A stretch of 64,000 nucleotides of DNA from NCBI GenBank assembly GCA_907165135.1, contig OU015569.1, forward strand, positions 4,774,001-4,838,000, in the 5' to 3' direction. Shown piece by piece: positions 28,701 through 40,180 of this stretch. Each line of letters begins with the position of its first letter. Position 1 is the first letter of the stretch. A program made the position numbers and the translations under genes. Source of the DNA: Oikopleura dioica. Its lineage: Eukaryota; Chordata; Appendicularia; Copelata; Oikopleuridae. The notes under the pieces are model-generated. The model did no database searches. It was not told the origin of the DNA and saw only the letters and a list, made by a program, of their open reading frames with translations.

Positions 28701-31238
28701 CGGTGAACGCTACAAGACTGTAGTTTCACTTGATTTTAACTCGCTTTATCCGTGGGCTGTTCGACGAGAGTTACCCCTTGGTCCAGGAATTTTATATAAA
28801 ATGGCGGACAAATGGGATGGACGATGTCGAAGTGATGCATACAAATTTTACAATCAAGGACTCTTTTGTCAGAAGCAAAACAGCTCACTCGAGTCGATTC
28901 GCTGGCTCGAGTACTTGAATTGGAGCGAGTACGACGGACGTATAGAACACAGCTACAATTTGCGTGAAAAAAAAATCGCGGGTCATTTTGTTGACGGATA
29001 TGCAGAATTGCCTGATACCTTTGTTGCACCATCAATTCCGAAAAAGGTTATTTTCGAATTTCGTGGCTGCACCTATCATACCTGCCCGGTCAAGGAGTGC
29101 AAAGTAAAACCCTGGCTTGGCGTGAAAAAGACGATGAAAGACGACGAAGGTAAAAACATTATTGTGGAGATAAGCGCAGATGAATTGCGCAAAGAAGACG
29201 ATGCTAGAATTCACAAAATTGTGGACCACCTGCGCGCCGAATACAACGACGATTTAAAAATGCCACAACGTTGGGGCGAGCGACCTGGAGAAATTTTGGA
29301 CGAATATGGACCGTTGAATTTCCGCCATCGGATCGAGATCATTTACTCTTGTCAATGGAAGAAACTCTGGTCGCGACTCGAGCTATTGAACACACCACCC
29401 ATTTCAAAATCTTATCCGCTGATTTTCAAAGGGGCTGAACAAAAACACTCTGGTTGTAAAATGTTTGAAGCAGGCGTCACGGAAGAAGACTTTTTAAAAA
29501 CTTTGAGGGAAACGTATCAATCTGACGAGAATCCCAAAGACATACTAAAATCACGATCGAAGTTTTTCGGAATTGCGCTTGTTGATTTGGAATCGCCGCC
29601 TCAAGTCATTGTTGAAAATCCTCACGTGCCGCCAATATTTGCAAAAATGAAACTCGAATCTGACATGCTGCACGGATATATGAAACGTGTACTGCCAAGC
29701 AAAATGGTGGAACAACTTTATCCCTCGGAGGAGAACATTTTTTGCTACAACACGAAGCGCTATTTGGCAACAAGTGAGATGCTTGCCTACTTGGATCGCA
29801 AGGGTCTCAAAATACGAGTTCATTATTTCATTGAATATTATCGAGGTTCGCCTTTTGAGAATTTTGTTGCCACAATGGTAAAAGATCGAGTTGCTGCAAA
29901 AGTGGCAAATAATGATACAATGCAACTCGTCATCAAACTGATTCTAAATGCAATGGTGGGACGTTTTGCTTTGGCTGTTTCGCGCTTTATGGCGACGAAA
30001 ATCGTCGGCGCCGACAAGATGTACGATGCGATACGATCGCCCTTGCTTCATTCAACAAAACCCCTCCGAGTTGAAGATATTGCGTTGGATCCTTTGCACG
30101 AGATTGTAAGCAAAAAGAAACGAGTCACCGAAGACTTGGCGATTCATGTGCAAATTTTTGTCTACCAGGAATGATTTTACTCTTGTCTTCTCCGAGCGAA
30201 GCCGTACGGCAAGCTCGGAGCCCAGGCCCGAAGGGACTGGCGGAAAATGGCCCCCCTCCCCCGAGCGAAGCTCGGGCCGCAAAATCCGGGCCCGAGGGCC
30301 CGGATTTTGCTAAACCTTGTGGCGACCTCCCTCGCCGTACGGCTGCGGTCGGGTCCTCGGCTTGCCTGCGGCTTCGCCTCGGAAACCCTGTGCGAGGGGG
30401 GTTTGTTTTGATGATTGGCAGTAGCCATAATTGTGTTTTGCGGCGGGGAGAAGATGAATTAAAATGTAAAGGGGGTTGATTTGAATGAAATGTTGCGTTT
30501 GTTTTAGTAAGCGTCTTTGTTTAAATCGTAGTGAAATCATAAAAAAGAACTCAAAATTATTATTCATGAGCTTTTTGGACGTTCTGAAAAAGTATCTAAG
30601 ACCCGGCTCATACAAGTTTTGCTATGCCGATACAGATTCTTTTATGCTAGCTCTAACTGAAGACACCATCGGTGAATGTGTAAAGTCGGGTTTAAAGACG
30701 GAATGGGAAGAAAAGATTGTGCCGCTATGGTTTGTGGACAAGAAGAATGTAGCCACTGAAAAAGAGCCAGGCTTGCTCAAGCCCGAAGCAACGATTCGAA
30801 GCGGTTGGTTTATCGCACCGTCGCCTAAATGTTACATTATGGTTGAAAAACCGCCGTGTGAACTTGAAGCAAAAATATGCGATCCAAAGAATGAAGACAA
30901 AATTCTCGATCTGCTGGCAGAAGAAAAGGCCACCTATGTTGTCAAAAAGAAATCTTCAAAAGGATGCAAGGAAAGCGTTTCGCTTTGGTAAGTTTGTTTG
31001 AAATTTTTTAAATTTTTATTTTAGCCCGTATGAATATCTTGCCGCTGTATTTGGAGCAAATTTTGATAATAAAATCGAAAAAGATGTTCCAGTTTTCCAA
31101 ATGAATCGCAAACGAGACCGAATGCAAACGTACATGATGCGCCGGCAAGTCTTCAACAGTGTCCTCAAGAAGCGCGTCGTCCACGAAGACAAAATCACAA
31201 CAACACCACTTGTCACCTCTGACGGAACATTTGTTTAA
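25798..31238 (+). CDS. Protein-primed-type family B DNA polymerase, copy A
   Basis: Very long exon 1 (ATG 25798 to about 30171), one or more following exons, and last exon 31025-31238. Residues 1-~420 are an extension with an acidic tract (SESEEEEEELF); a Cys/His cluster (CPTKNC...CMQKHVKTC) follows at ~425-450. Exonuclease motifs: YDIECL (Exo I, ~495), NGEKYDLN (Exo II, ~615), YNYNDVKLL (Exo III, ~870). Polymerase motifs: DFNSLYP (A, ~980), KLILNAMVG (B, ~1380) and YADTDS (C, at 30624-30641 in the next exon). Motifs B and C are separated by an interval (30172-30550) best explained as a GA-AG intron containing a GC-rich palindromic insert. The second intron is 30990-31024. Replicates the viral genome. 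No stop or frameshift in the main exon of this copy. Confidence 0.9.
30186..30412. repeat. GC-rich palindrome cluster within PolB intron, copy A
   Basis: Roughly 65-70% G+C by eye in an A+T-rich gene. Contains a 32-bp palindrome with arms GCAAAATCCGGGCCC (30279-30310), hairpins CTCCGAGC...GCTCGGAG (30190-30220) and CCCGAGC-GAA-GCTCGGG (about 30260-30276), and GCCGTACGGC twice. Repeated exactly in copy B near 46505-46731. Confidence 0.8.
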
Positions 31239-31270
31239 ATACAGTTGTCTTTCTGTGACTTTAATTAAGA

Positions 31271-32219
31271 ATGGGTATTATAATGTCAATGTTTAAAAAA
31301 CCTCGAATCATTCAAACGCCGCAGGAGCCGAATCAAGAGGCTCAGTCTACTGAAGAGTCGATTTCTAATGCAGAGAGTATACTCGACTATATCCAACGAG
31401 TTCGCTCGTCATCAAGAAAAAGTGCAAAATTATCTCCGCCAGAAAGGTGGGCAAATTCACTTGATAAACCCAATTCACGCTTTAATTTAACGCCAAAACA
31501 ACTAACTTGGTTCTTCCCGGTTGCAAAGGATGCACCCAATTGGCAATACGAAGGAGAGTACATTGATAGTGGTAATCAAGCGAATAAAGAATATCTTGAG
31601 GAGCATTATAAGCTGATTGAACCTGCACCCGATTACTTTGACGAAGATGAGCTGCCAATACTGCTGGCAGCAGATTCGCTACTTACCCATCCTCCACTGT
31701 ACTTTATCAGTAAGTGAAATTTGTTTAAATTGGTAAAATATTCTTTTAGAACAACATTGGACTCATAATCGTATTCTGCTTGGTGGTGATATATACGGCC
31801 GACTTTACGAAGTTGTAAACCGCTATAGAATTACGCTGCTGAACGATGTAGACATCCAAGAGCATGTGAAAAATTTGGCTGAGAATCTCAACGGTTTGCT
31901 ACGAGTGTCTGTGGATGCTTGGTACTCGACCGTTAGCCATCGAACAGTGGAAGAAAATGGCGTATCCCGCGTTGAAGCCAAGTACGGAATAATTTACCCC
32001 AATACTTGGGGTTCAGTTAATAATACAGAATTTTTACGCAACGATGAGGATCTTGAGCAGCTGCTTGATGAAATAACGCCTGTTTCTTTTCGCGACAAAC
32101 TACTCAAAAACACTTTTTGGAGGAGAGATGTCTACCAAGAAAGTAACGTCAGACTACATCGAATTCTTGCCTATCAAGTTCAAATCCTTTCTTATCCGCC
32201 ATCTTGGCTTTCAAAATAA
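31271..32219 (+). CDS. Viral protein downstream of PolB, copy A, unrecognised
   Basis: Exon 1 31271-31711 (start MGIIMSMFKKPRIIQ), 39-bp GT-AG intron, exon 2 to the stop at 32217-32219, about 300 residues. N-terminal third polar and Ser/Glu-rich; then a globular region with KQLTWFFPVAKDAPNWQYEGEY and an exon-2 domain with YGRLYEVVNRYRITLL and FRDKLLKNTFWRR. No catalytic triad or membrane helix seen. It could be a virion or late protein. Identical gene in copy B. Confidence 0.6.
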
Positions 32220-32249
32220 AACAACAAAAAACGCTTTACGATTATGATT

Positions 32250-33056
32250 TTATTTCTTGGAGTTGAACATGTTGTCAAAAAGAGTGATGTTGGTGGGGAC
32301 GGAAGGAATAAAGTTTTGAGCAGGTTGTGGTGGTGGTGGCGGTTGATAAAATGATGATTGCCGTCCTAGAGAGTGAATTTTACGCTGATTTGAAGCTTGT
32401 TTGTACCTAAAGGAGGCGTGGTTGTTTCTGGAGAGACGACTACAACGGGTACAGGCTCAGGCTCACGAAGAGAATCGTCTGGCGTGAGCGGCTCGGTCAA
32501 ATCAATCCAGGAGGTGCCTAAAACTCGTCAGAAAATGAAGTGTAAGTAAAGAATACCTGCATTGATTGCGTCGTCAATGATCTCATCTGAGAGAGGTAGT
32601 GGCGAGGTAGGCTTCATGGCAATTGCCGCCTCGTATGGTGGCGGTGGCGGTGGCGCGGCAGTAGGTTCTTTCAGCATTGTTTTGATTGATTCGATTTGTT
32701 GAACCTCGTCAGGTGTTTTCACCTTTGGTGTAAGCTTGTAAAGCTCACTAAAGAGAAAATAGAAATGACAAATGAAGAGTAAAGTACCTTTTGATTTTTA
32801 CGGGCGGGCTGGAAACTTCGATTCCACTGTCAGGAGTTTCTGTCTGGCCGTGAACTCGAGTCTCATACAGAACGAAATCGTTCAAGCTGTAGAGGCTTGA
32901 GAATTTCACTGTTTTTATAAAACTTTCTCTTCTCAGCGCAATGTAGCCGTAATCGACGCAGGAGGAATACTTGAGTATTCGGTTGAGTTTATCGTTTGTA
33001 ATCTCTGTTCGAGCCAGACAAAAGTGGATATACTTGTTTGCGAAATTGTTGACCAT
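32250..33056 (-). CDS. Viral Pro-rich protein, copy A, unrecognised
   Basis: Exon 1 (ATG 33056, MVNNFANKYIHFCLART) encodes a compact domain (SSCVDYGYIALRRESF) and ends at 32788; GT-AG introns lead to an exon with EPTAAPPPPPPYEAAI (a PPxY late-domain-like motif, the type that recruits NEDD4/ESCRT for budding), then an acidic/Pro segment and a Pro-rich end at 32250. The frame is also open further 5' to about 33100 without an ATG, directly after the stop of the upstream gene at 33114, so the two may be co-transcribed. Budding role is inference from the motif. Confidence 0.5.
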
Positions 33057-33113
33057 TGCGTTGAAGGCGTTTCTTTGGCGGTTTTTCACGAAATTTTTAT
33101 CTCGAAAAAAATG

Positions 33114-34749
33114 TCAGGACAAACCGCCCCTGTACGCAACGATTGTAGATTCTCGCAAGTGACGATATCGCGTCATCAGGTGGAGGCGCTTTGTTCGCTC
33201 GGCGAATGACTCGTTAAGCCCTTTTGTCTGCGTAAGCATAACAGTCACTTCGCTTGGCGTGTGGCATAGCAGCGCTCTGATTCGTCGACGCTCACTTTCC
33301 AGATTGGTAATGAGAAAACGACGAATTACTAAAATTCTGCCAAAGATCAAAACATTCGCTTTACCTGCGAGATAAATCAGATGGCAGTTTTCCGTATCAT
33401 CGCGAATAAGCGACAATCGATAGCTGCACCTTTCAATCAAATTTTGCCAGTTGGCAGCGTTTGGAATTTGGGTGTAATCGACGTTTCCGTTGTCATAAGG
33501 GTACGAATGGAAGCTTGCGGGAATCCAATTGTCGTCTTCTACGATGCTCAACTCCACCTTGTCGTAAACGCTGTCGACGATGGCTTCCACTGTGAAAAGA
33601 TAATCGAACATGTTGGTGTCGATGATCGAAAGAGGAATCAGCTCGTTTTCGCTTGGCGTAAACTGGTAAGAAGTTTTTTGATCCCCGTAGCTTGCAGTAC
33701 AGAGTGATTTGAGCAGTGCCAAGTAATCTTCAGTGACGTCTTGACCAAATCGAAAAGATTTGTCAATCTTGCCTTTGGCTGGTAGATCGAGCGCTCCGAA
33801 TTCTTCTGTAACGGATTTCGCTGTGGTAGATATCATTCTTATCTTGACGGAGTTTTCTTCGACAGTCGTCATCATCTTGATGCCCAAAACCGTAAGATAG
33901 AATTCGGACGCAGCGAGAGCCGCTTGAGCTTGTTGAACAGGAAGAAATCGGTCACAAATGTTCAAATCGATGAGCGAGCCCTGATGAAGATTGAAGTTGT
34001 GGGACGGGTGAGATCCCATCACGTTTTCGCTTTTACAGGTGTACATCAACCGGACAGTGTGCCAGTCGATCGTCTCCAGCGGCGTAAAACGTTTTCCTTC
34101 TTCAACATTCATCGGGCAATTTTCAAAGAGTGATTTCCGCTTTTGAGCCATTTTGAGCAAGGCGGTCGAATACTTGTTCCAAACTCTCAAAGTTCCTTCA
34201 ATGTTGCTAAAAATTTTTGTTATTGAGGTTTGAAAAAAAGACTGACCGGTGCTCGAGAGGTTGACGGTCGCTTCCGAGTGAATTGGATTCGGGAGCAATT
34301 TGATCAGGAAAACGGCAAACGTCAATACGGCCATGATTACGAACGAGTTGATCATCATGTTTACGAGCAGCAGCGCTAGTCGAAGGCTGTTCGGAATCAG
34401 TCTCAGAAACGCTCGCTTAAAAAATGGTAAATTATGTTCTTTAATTGAAAAATACCTTGATTCGAATTAGCCGAGCTCGAAAGCAATTGCGAATCTCCAA
34501 AAGAAGAATTCGCAGCCTGATCCGAGGGTCGACATTTCGATTTTGGTTGTTCAAAAGCAGATCCCTGAGATGAGCGACCTCGTTTTGAAGGTTTTCTTGC
34601 TCGAGGTTTAGAACTCGGCGAGCTTGACGAAGTCTTTCGAGCCTTGCCCTCGCATCCTGAAGACGCACTTCGACCCACTCGATTCGCACTTCGTGGCCTT
34701 CGTGAAGAGGATTTACCAGACGCTGCTGGCGACCCACAAAGTTCTGCAT
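33114..34749 (-). CDS. Viral coiled-coil + membrane-anchored protein, copy A (~531 aa)
   Basis: Exon 1 34749-34456 (MQNFVGRQQRLVNPL) has strong heptads (LEQENLQNEVAHLRDLLL) i.e. a coiled coil; a 40-bp GT-AG phase-0 intron follows; exon 2 34415-33114 starts basic, then a single transmembrane helix (MINSFVIMAVLTFAVFLI) and a ~380-residue domain with NxS/T sites and scattered Cys. This is a type II membrane topology if the coiled coil is inside. The one-base difference from copy B at 34447-34452 lies in the intron. A second open frame over exon 1 (MNAELCGSPAAS...) is Ser-rich and I regard it as a shadow. Function unknown; membrane or envelope role is inference. Confidence 0.6.
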
Positions 34750-34814
34750 TCATACACTTTGACTAAATTTTTTAGTTTGCTCACAATTTGAAAAAATAAA
34801 ATGATAGTTTCAGG

Positions 34815-35867
34815 CTATTTAGGGTAAGAGATTGAATCTCTTGCAGAGATTCGAGCAGAGGCACGGGTTGGTTTTCTTGTTGGCTTTTTCTTGCGCTTCT
34901 GAATCTCTTCAACGTGAGCAACAACGGGGGCAGGGAGCGCTAGAACTGTCTGATCTGGTCGGATTTCTTCGTCGCTGTCTTCTTCAATTGTCTCCATTTG
35001 GCGACGATTTGGCTCTGGCGAAAGAAGGCACGGAGAGCTTTTGGAGACTTCGATGGGGTGCGAAAAGAAGCTAAAAAGTATTAAAATCTGTCCACAATGA
35101 GATAAAACTTACAGATTTCCCATTCGTCGCAAAAATGGTTGTCGAGAAGGGCTATCAAGATTTTCCAACTCTCGATCCATTCGCTCAAGTTTGAACTCTG
35201 TATGCTTTTTTTTGAGATATGTTTTCGTCATCGGTGTCACTGCTTCGCCGAAAAACTAAACAACTTTGATACATATCAAAATGAGATTTTATCTTACCGT
35301 TTCGCCGGGCTCTTCTTTTGGCTTTTTAATTTCCGGTTTTGGAAGCAACATTTGAGCTGGAGGAGGTGGAAAATCAGTTGATGGTGGTGCAGTGGCCGGT
35401 GGCGCAGGTCGAGGCGGAGGTGTTTTATGGCAACGATCGAACTTTTCGCCAACTTCTTGAATTCGTGATCTTTCATTTCGAACAGTATCACCTCGTTTTC
35501 GCGTACGACTTCGGCCTCGCCCGTTGCGAGAACGAGAGCGTGATCGCGATCGCGCTAAATTTCATAAATTTTAGGACATTGGAAAACAAGTACCTCTTTT
35601 GGTGGGTTGAGGGTTTTCATTCTTGACCGTTTGGGGAATTGGAGTTGTCTTTCCTGCCACGTGATCCGTTTCATTTTCTTCAATTTTGATACACGGGATG
35701 AACGAATAAACGCCGTCCAAGAATGTATTGAAAGCGTTTGAGCAACAATCTTTACACTTCAAGCAAAGAAATGTCACCATTCCGATCACCACCAAAACCA
35801 AAATGACAATCATGAGCATTCGTTCAGGTGTCATCTCACCGGTCAAACCAGCTGTTTCAATCGGCAT
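34815..35867 (-). CDS. Viral membrane protein with RS repeat and Pro-rich tail, copy A
   Basis: Start MPIETAGLTGEMTPERM at 35867, transmembrane helix MLMIVILVLVVIGMVTFLCL at residues ~17-37 followed by Cys-rich KCKDCCSN. After a ~39-bp intron the next exon reads an RS/RG repeat (RSRSRSRSRNGRGRSR) and a Pro-rich stretch (PPPRPAPPATAPP), later exons are acidic then basic (KRKKKPTRKPTRASAR) with stop at 34815. A short N-terminal ectodomain and a long basic, disordered inner tail would suit a membrane protein that contacts the nucleocapsid; this is inference. Confidence 0.55.
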
Positions 35868-35958
35868 CGGAACGGTTGGTTCAGCACTAAAACCGCGGTT
35901 AAAAAAATTTTTTTTTCAAAATTTTTGACCCCTTGGAATTTTCATGTGCTTAAAAATC

Positions 35959-36050
35959 CCTCCTATGTTTGGAAATGCGCCCTACCTGGAATCCTCCGGG
36001 TAAAAAATGGTGCAAGTTTCTGCATAGGGCGCATTTCCAGACATAGGAGG
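35959..36050. repeat. 26-bp inverted repeat (hairpin), copy A
   Basis: CCTCCTATGT-TTGGAAATGCGCCCTA at 35959-35984 mirrors 36025-36050 with one or two mismatches; 40-bp loop. Lies between the membrane-protein gene start and the end of the next minus-strand gene. Same in copy B (52279-52370). Confidence 0.8.
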
Positions 36051-36209
36051 AGTTTCCAGGTGTGGGAAATTTCAGTACCCGGGAATTTTTTTATTGATTT
36101 TTCCTGGAAAAATGACAAATGCATTAAACGAAAAAGATTTTTTTCTATCCGAATTTTATTGCTACAACTAATCTAATCTAAATAATTTAGGCAGTAAGTT
36201 GAATGACAG

Positions 36210-36515
36210 TTATTCGCCTCGAAGGGCAGAACCGATGGCACCTCGACCCTCACAGTAAGACAAAAGCTCTTGCTCGTGGGGGCTCAGTCGAGTTCCATCG
36301 TAGATGGGGAATGATGTGTAGAGTCGAACCCGAGGAACGCGTCGAATCGTGGCATACTTTGAGTATCTTTCCGGAACGAGGCAGTACGGGTAGAGAACCT
36401 CCACGGGGAGATCGTCAAGGCAGACCTCAACTTCTTCTTTTTTGAAGAGTTTGGTAACCTTGTTGAAAAGTTTGTTGAAAAGTTTCATTGTTTTCATTTT
36501 GTCTGATTTGATCAT
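36210..36515 (-). CDS. Small viral protein, copy A, unrecognised (~101 aa)
   Basis: ATG 36515 (MIKSDKMKTMKLFNKLFNK) to stop at 36210. N-terminal amphipathic Lys/Phe helix (LFNKLFNKVTKLFKKEE), then a compact region (LPVEVLYPYCLVPERYS, VRLYTSFPIYDGTRLSP). The amphipathic helix could bind membranes, as capsid lytic factors do, but no homology is claimed. Confidence 0.5.
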   Translation of the reverse strand: MIKSDKMKTMKLFNKLFNKVTKLFKKEEVEVCLDDLPVEVLYPYCLVPERYSKYATIRRVPRVRLYTSFPIYDGTRLSPHEQELLSYCEGRGAIGSALRGE

Positions 36516-36566
36516 CCCACCCGCACCCTTAAATATCCCTTCATCTAGCCGATTACAATCGAAAAA

Positions 36567-36848
36567 ATGCAACAAAACAACGCCCTCAGCGCGCCAACTC
36601 TACCGCCACCCAGGCAAACTGTATTACAAGAGGATTATTAATTATCTTGTAAAGATTGGATCATGTTTACCTCGAGTTCTTTGAAGTTGTATGGGTTTCT
36701 GGGACGATCGGAACAACCGGAACAACCGGAACGATTGCTTTTTGTGATTTTCTCCACTGGATACATTCTGGCAACATGTACCGACCATCGACCGCGCACC
36801 ACGAATCCATCGAAGTCTATTAGGCAAAAGTTTTTGTTAAAATTCTAG
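36567..36848 (+). CDS. Uncertain small plus-strand gene(s), copy A
   Basis: Divergent from the previous gene by 51 bp. ATG 36567 opens a 24-codon frame (MQQNNALSAPTLPPPRQTV) ending in TAA; a separate frame MFTSSSLKLYGFLGR runs 36664-36846 with a repeated EQPEQPE. They may be exons of one gene or chance frames. Confidence 0.25.
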
Positions 36849-36853
36849 ACAGG

Positions 36854-38819
36854 CTATTTTTTGACAACAGGAGCTACAGCAGGAGGTGCAGTACTTTTGT
36901 AACGAGGAAGAGTATTTTCTTGTGGCGCTCCGTAATCGACAATTTTACATTTTTCAACCGCTCGTACAACTTCCTCGAGACTTTTTTTGAAATGTCGCCC
37001 GATTATCCTGATCTGGCGGCGGAACAATCGCTTCGACTGGAATTGAAGACCACAGTTGCCAGCTCATGATTTCAGCAGTTATTGTGTCACTGCCAAACTA
37101 GTAAACAAAGTGTAAATTTACCAGTAAAATTGTTTGAAAAGACTTACAAGGCTCATCAAGTGACTATTTTCTGTAAATCGTAGTTTGGATAAGCCATCGA
37201 GAAGGCATCGCAATAGCTCTCGGCTTGGGGTGATCTCCTTGAAGTGCGTCATCACAGGAGGAAGAGCTGCAAACAGGCTTTCAAAAGCGGACTCGGCGGG
37301 AGTCGTCTTTGAACCAGATGATGTAAATGCGTTGTCGCATGTCAAAAAGTTTTCTTCTAGGAGATTGCCGATCTTTTCCAGTCGCTTACTAGAGGATTCT
37401 TCTTTTGTGGTCAGTTCCTCCCACTTGGACGCAATCAGACATCGGTAGAGCATATTTTCAAGCTCACGATTCAATAAATCCATTTGGATAATTGAAGGTC
37501 CATGAGGGAGTTCACGCTCGAGGCCTAGAGCTTCTCGAATCTTTATAAAAAATTGATAAAAATTTTTAAATTTAAAATTTCACCTCGCTTGACAATTTTT
37601 CTGCGGTTTTTGCATATGGTGGTACATTGAAAAGAGGGACCATGCCAAGCGTGAGAAGTATAACAGTTTTGGCAACTGCATACTTTCCAGCCGGCCAGGG
37701 ATAGACTGCACATGGGATCGTATTCAGAGTAGCCAAAAGTCTTGCTGGGTGACCTAATTCAGGACTTGACAGCGATAAGCACTTCCATTTCTGCCCGTAT
37801 CGAACCTTGAAAGATTTTCATCATTTGACAATTAAATAGGGGTGACCTAGATCATCATGCTGAGGATGATCTAGGCCGTCACATGCTATGGGTAAACTAA
37901 GCGACCCTACTCGAAGACTTACCCAAATATAAAGATCGAAAATGAAAAAACTTCCCGATCCGTCGATTTCCCAAGTTGGATAAAGGCAACCAAGCTCGTC
38001 CCATGTCTTTAAAACTCCGCTAAACTTGCCCGGATGCGTGTAAATTTCCTCGTACAGCTGTTGAGCGGAGCCTTCAAAGATCACTCGAAAACGTGCAGTT
38101 GGAGTTTCCCCGTCTAGCTTCATTTCTTTGGCTTTTTTAGCAAGGCGTCTTACATAAATTCCAAGTCGTGTCGTAAACAGGGTTGCACGAATTCCTCGAG
38201 TAGACATGAACGATCGATGAAAGACTTGGCGAAGCTGCAGGATATTCATCTTGTAAACAGGAGCAGCTTTTGCGTATTCCTCCAACCGCTGAGCTCGATA
38301 AGCCTCGTCGTTGTCGGTTTCTGTCAGCTCGCTGTCAAACAGCTCGCTTGCTTCTTTATCAAACGGGAAATTTACGGGGAATTTGTCGTCTTCTTGCACC
38401 ACGTTTGACATAAAGGGAATATCTTCCCTAGGCAACGATTGAGCTGGCCCTTGCCGAACCAAATTTGTGACTTCTTTCACCTGAGAAGCTGAAGGACCGG
38501 ACTCAACTCTGCTTTCCTCGATTTCTTTCCAGTTAATCTGCGTCGCGTAGCCTTTTGGAACTTTTTTCTTACGGCAAGGTCGTTTATAGGGTTTCTTTGG
38601 AGGGTTTTGCCTTTTACGAAGTTGTCTCGGCTCGGCAGGTGGTGGAAGTTTGACAGTCGAAGATTGTTCCCCGTCGTCTTTGATTTCAATCTTGACAACC
38701 TCACCGGTCGAATTTTGCAGATAGCTTTCCATCTCGCTTTCAGAAGAAGATGATGATGACGAGTAGATTCGATTGTCGGTGTAATCCTCAGGATCGCTAT
38801 CTGAGAGATTGATAACCAT
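36854..38819 (-). CDS. Large viral acidic/basic protein, copy A, with frameshift
   Basis: Multi-exon minus gene. Exon 1 from ATG 38819 has an acidic SDSDPED start, a Ser run, a Lys/Arg/Pro nuclear-signal-like PPKKPYKRPCRKKK, and a globular region (FRVIFEGSAQQLYEEIYTHPG). Its first intron (about 37920-37812) carries a hairpin; later exons have a hydrophobic patch and a helical Leu-rich domain (LLNRELENMLYRCLIASKW), and the last exon starts near MSWQLWSSIPVEA. In this copy seven T's at 36982-36988 shift the last exon's frame; copy B has six and stays open to 53174. Transcription or DNA-binding role is a guess from composition. Confidence 0.5.
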
Positions 38820-38951
38820 GAGAAATTTTATTCTCACAGATTAGCAGTCTCACCTGAATTTATCTGCTGAAAAGTTCGCTTTCGGCAAGCTTGTTGTCCA
38901 GTAGAAAGTGTTATCGGTGGCCCGTAGAACTTTTTTTCTAGATTTTTTTCT

Positions 38952-40000
38952 AGAATCAAGCAGTGGATCAAGCTCCGAGGGAGAACCTGACGAGGGAGAC
39001 CCGCTCACAAACATCGACAACTTTTGGGGATGATATTTCACCGTCTGCAAATTTGTTTTATAATTTAAAACAACCTTCTGCTTACAGCGGTCTTGATTTG
39101 GCAAAATTTAAAGCTCGAAATAAGGTTATTTCAATCCATAAACCTTTTCGGTCGCGCTTTCGACGTAATCCAATTATCGCCACAAATTTGTATACAGTAT
39201 TATTTGCAGACACCTGTGAATACTATATAAAAGATGCTGCGATAAACGGTGGATACAAATACATTCTTGTGGTTGTGGATGGGCTATCAAGACAGAGTTT
39301 TGTTCGCCCTCTGTTTACAAAATCCTCTGAAGAAACTTCTGCGGCTTTGGAAGATATTATCAAACGGCTCGATTTACCCGGTCACACTTTTTTTGATGAC
39401 AGATCGAGGTAAAGAATTTTATGGTCATGTGGCTCCTATGCTTGAGAAATGGGGAATAACACCATACAAGTTGACAGGAAGACATAAAGCTTCCATAGCT
39501 GAACGCTTCATGTAAGTTTTAATTTCTATTTCGAGAATATAAAAATATTTTTTAGCCAAACTCTTCAGTCTCGCCTTGCTCGATATTTTGCAGCTCACAA
39601 TAATTATCGTCGTTGGATTCATATTCTGCAGCATATAAATGCTCTGTACAATTCTACTGTGCACAACTCTATTGATATGCCTCCAAAAAGTGTGACACGT
39701 GAAAATGCGCCCCAACTTTTCAATTACCTGGAGCAAAAACGTCGGAATGAAGCTCAACGTAAAACTAAAACTAAATTCCACATCGGTGATTTGGTGAGAA
39801 TTCCACTAAATGATCTTGGAAAGAAAAAATTTAAAAAAGGAGCTACTCCGAATTGGTCGAATCAGCTTTACAAAATTGTGAAAATTCATTACGGTACTCT
39901 TGTTCCAACGTTTACGCTTCATGACTCTCGGGGTAAACCTCAACTGCGACGTTATTACGAAAACGAGTTAAATTTTGTGATGAGTTCTTTTGATTTGTGA
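38952..40000 (+). pseudogene. Truncated, frameshifted integrase, copy B
   Basis: Lacks the first ~270 codons of copy A because the duplication starts inside the gene, and has seven instead of six T's at 39388-39394, shifting the frame just before the second catalytic Asp. The exon-2 part (39557-40000) is unchanged. Not expected to make active integrase as it stands. Confidence 0.85.
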
Positions 40001-40036
40001 ATAAATGAATTTGTTTAGACATTTATCGACCGTGTG

Positions 40037-40180
40037 ATGAGACCAGTTCGAAAATCGACATCGAAGAAGAAAAAGCGATCGTCGAACAAGAATACGAAAT
40101 GGAACAAACGAAAGATTGCGTATCTGGTTACAAGCACTGGGGGTGTTATTCCACTTGGTCGCAGACGAAAACGTCGATAA
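40037..40180 (+). CDS. Very short basic viral protein, copy B
   Basis: Same 47-residue Lys/Arg-rich frame as at 23716-23859, unbroken. Confidence 0.5.
   Translation: MRPVRKSTSKKKKRSSNKNTKWNKRKIAYLVTSTGGVIPLGRRRKRR

Larger units (their letters stand above)
22633..38942. repeat. Tandem duplication, core copy A
   Basis: Matches 38952-55261 at an offset of 16,319 bp (16,319-16,321 locally). Starts inside the integrase gene at AGAATCAAGCAGTGG and ends at TTTTTTTCTAGA. About ten differences in 16.3 kb. Confidence 0.97.

Noticed and set aside
30186-30412. Bacterial contamination at the GC-rich block
   Set aside because: Flanking PolB sequence continues on both sides in both copies, and the block is palindromic rather than coding.
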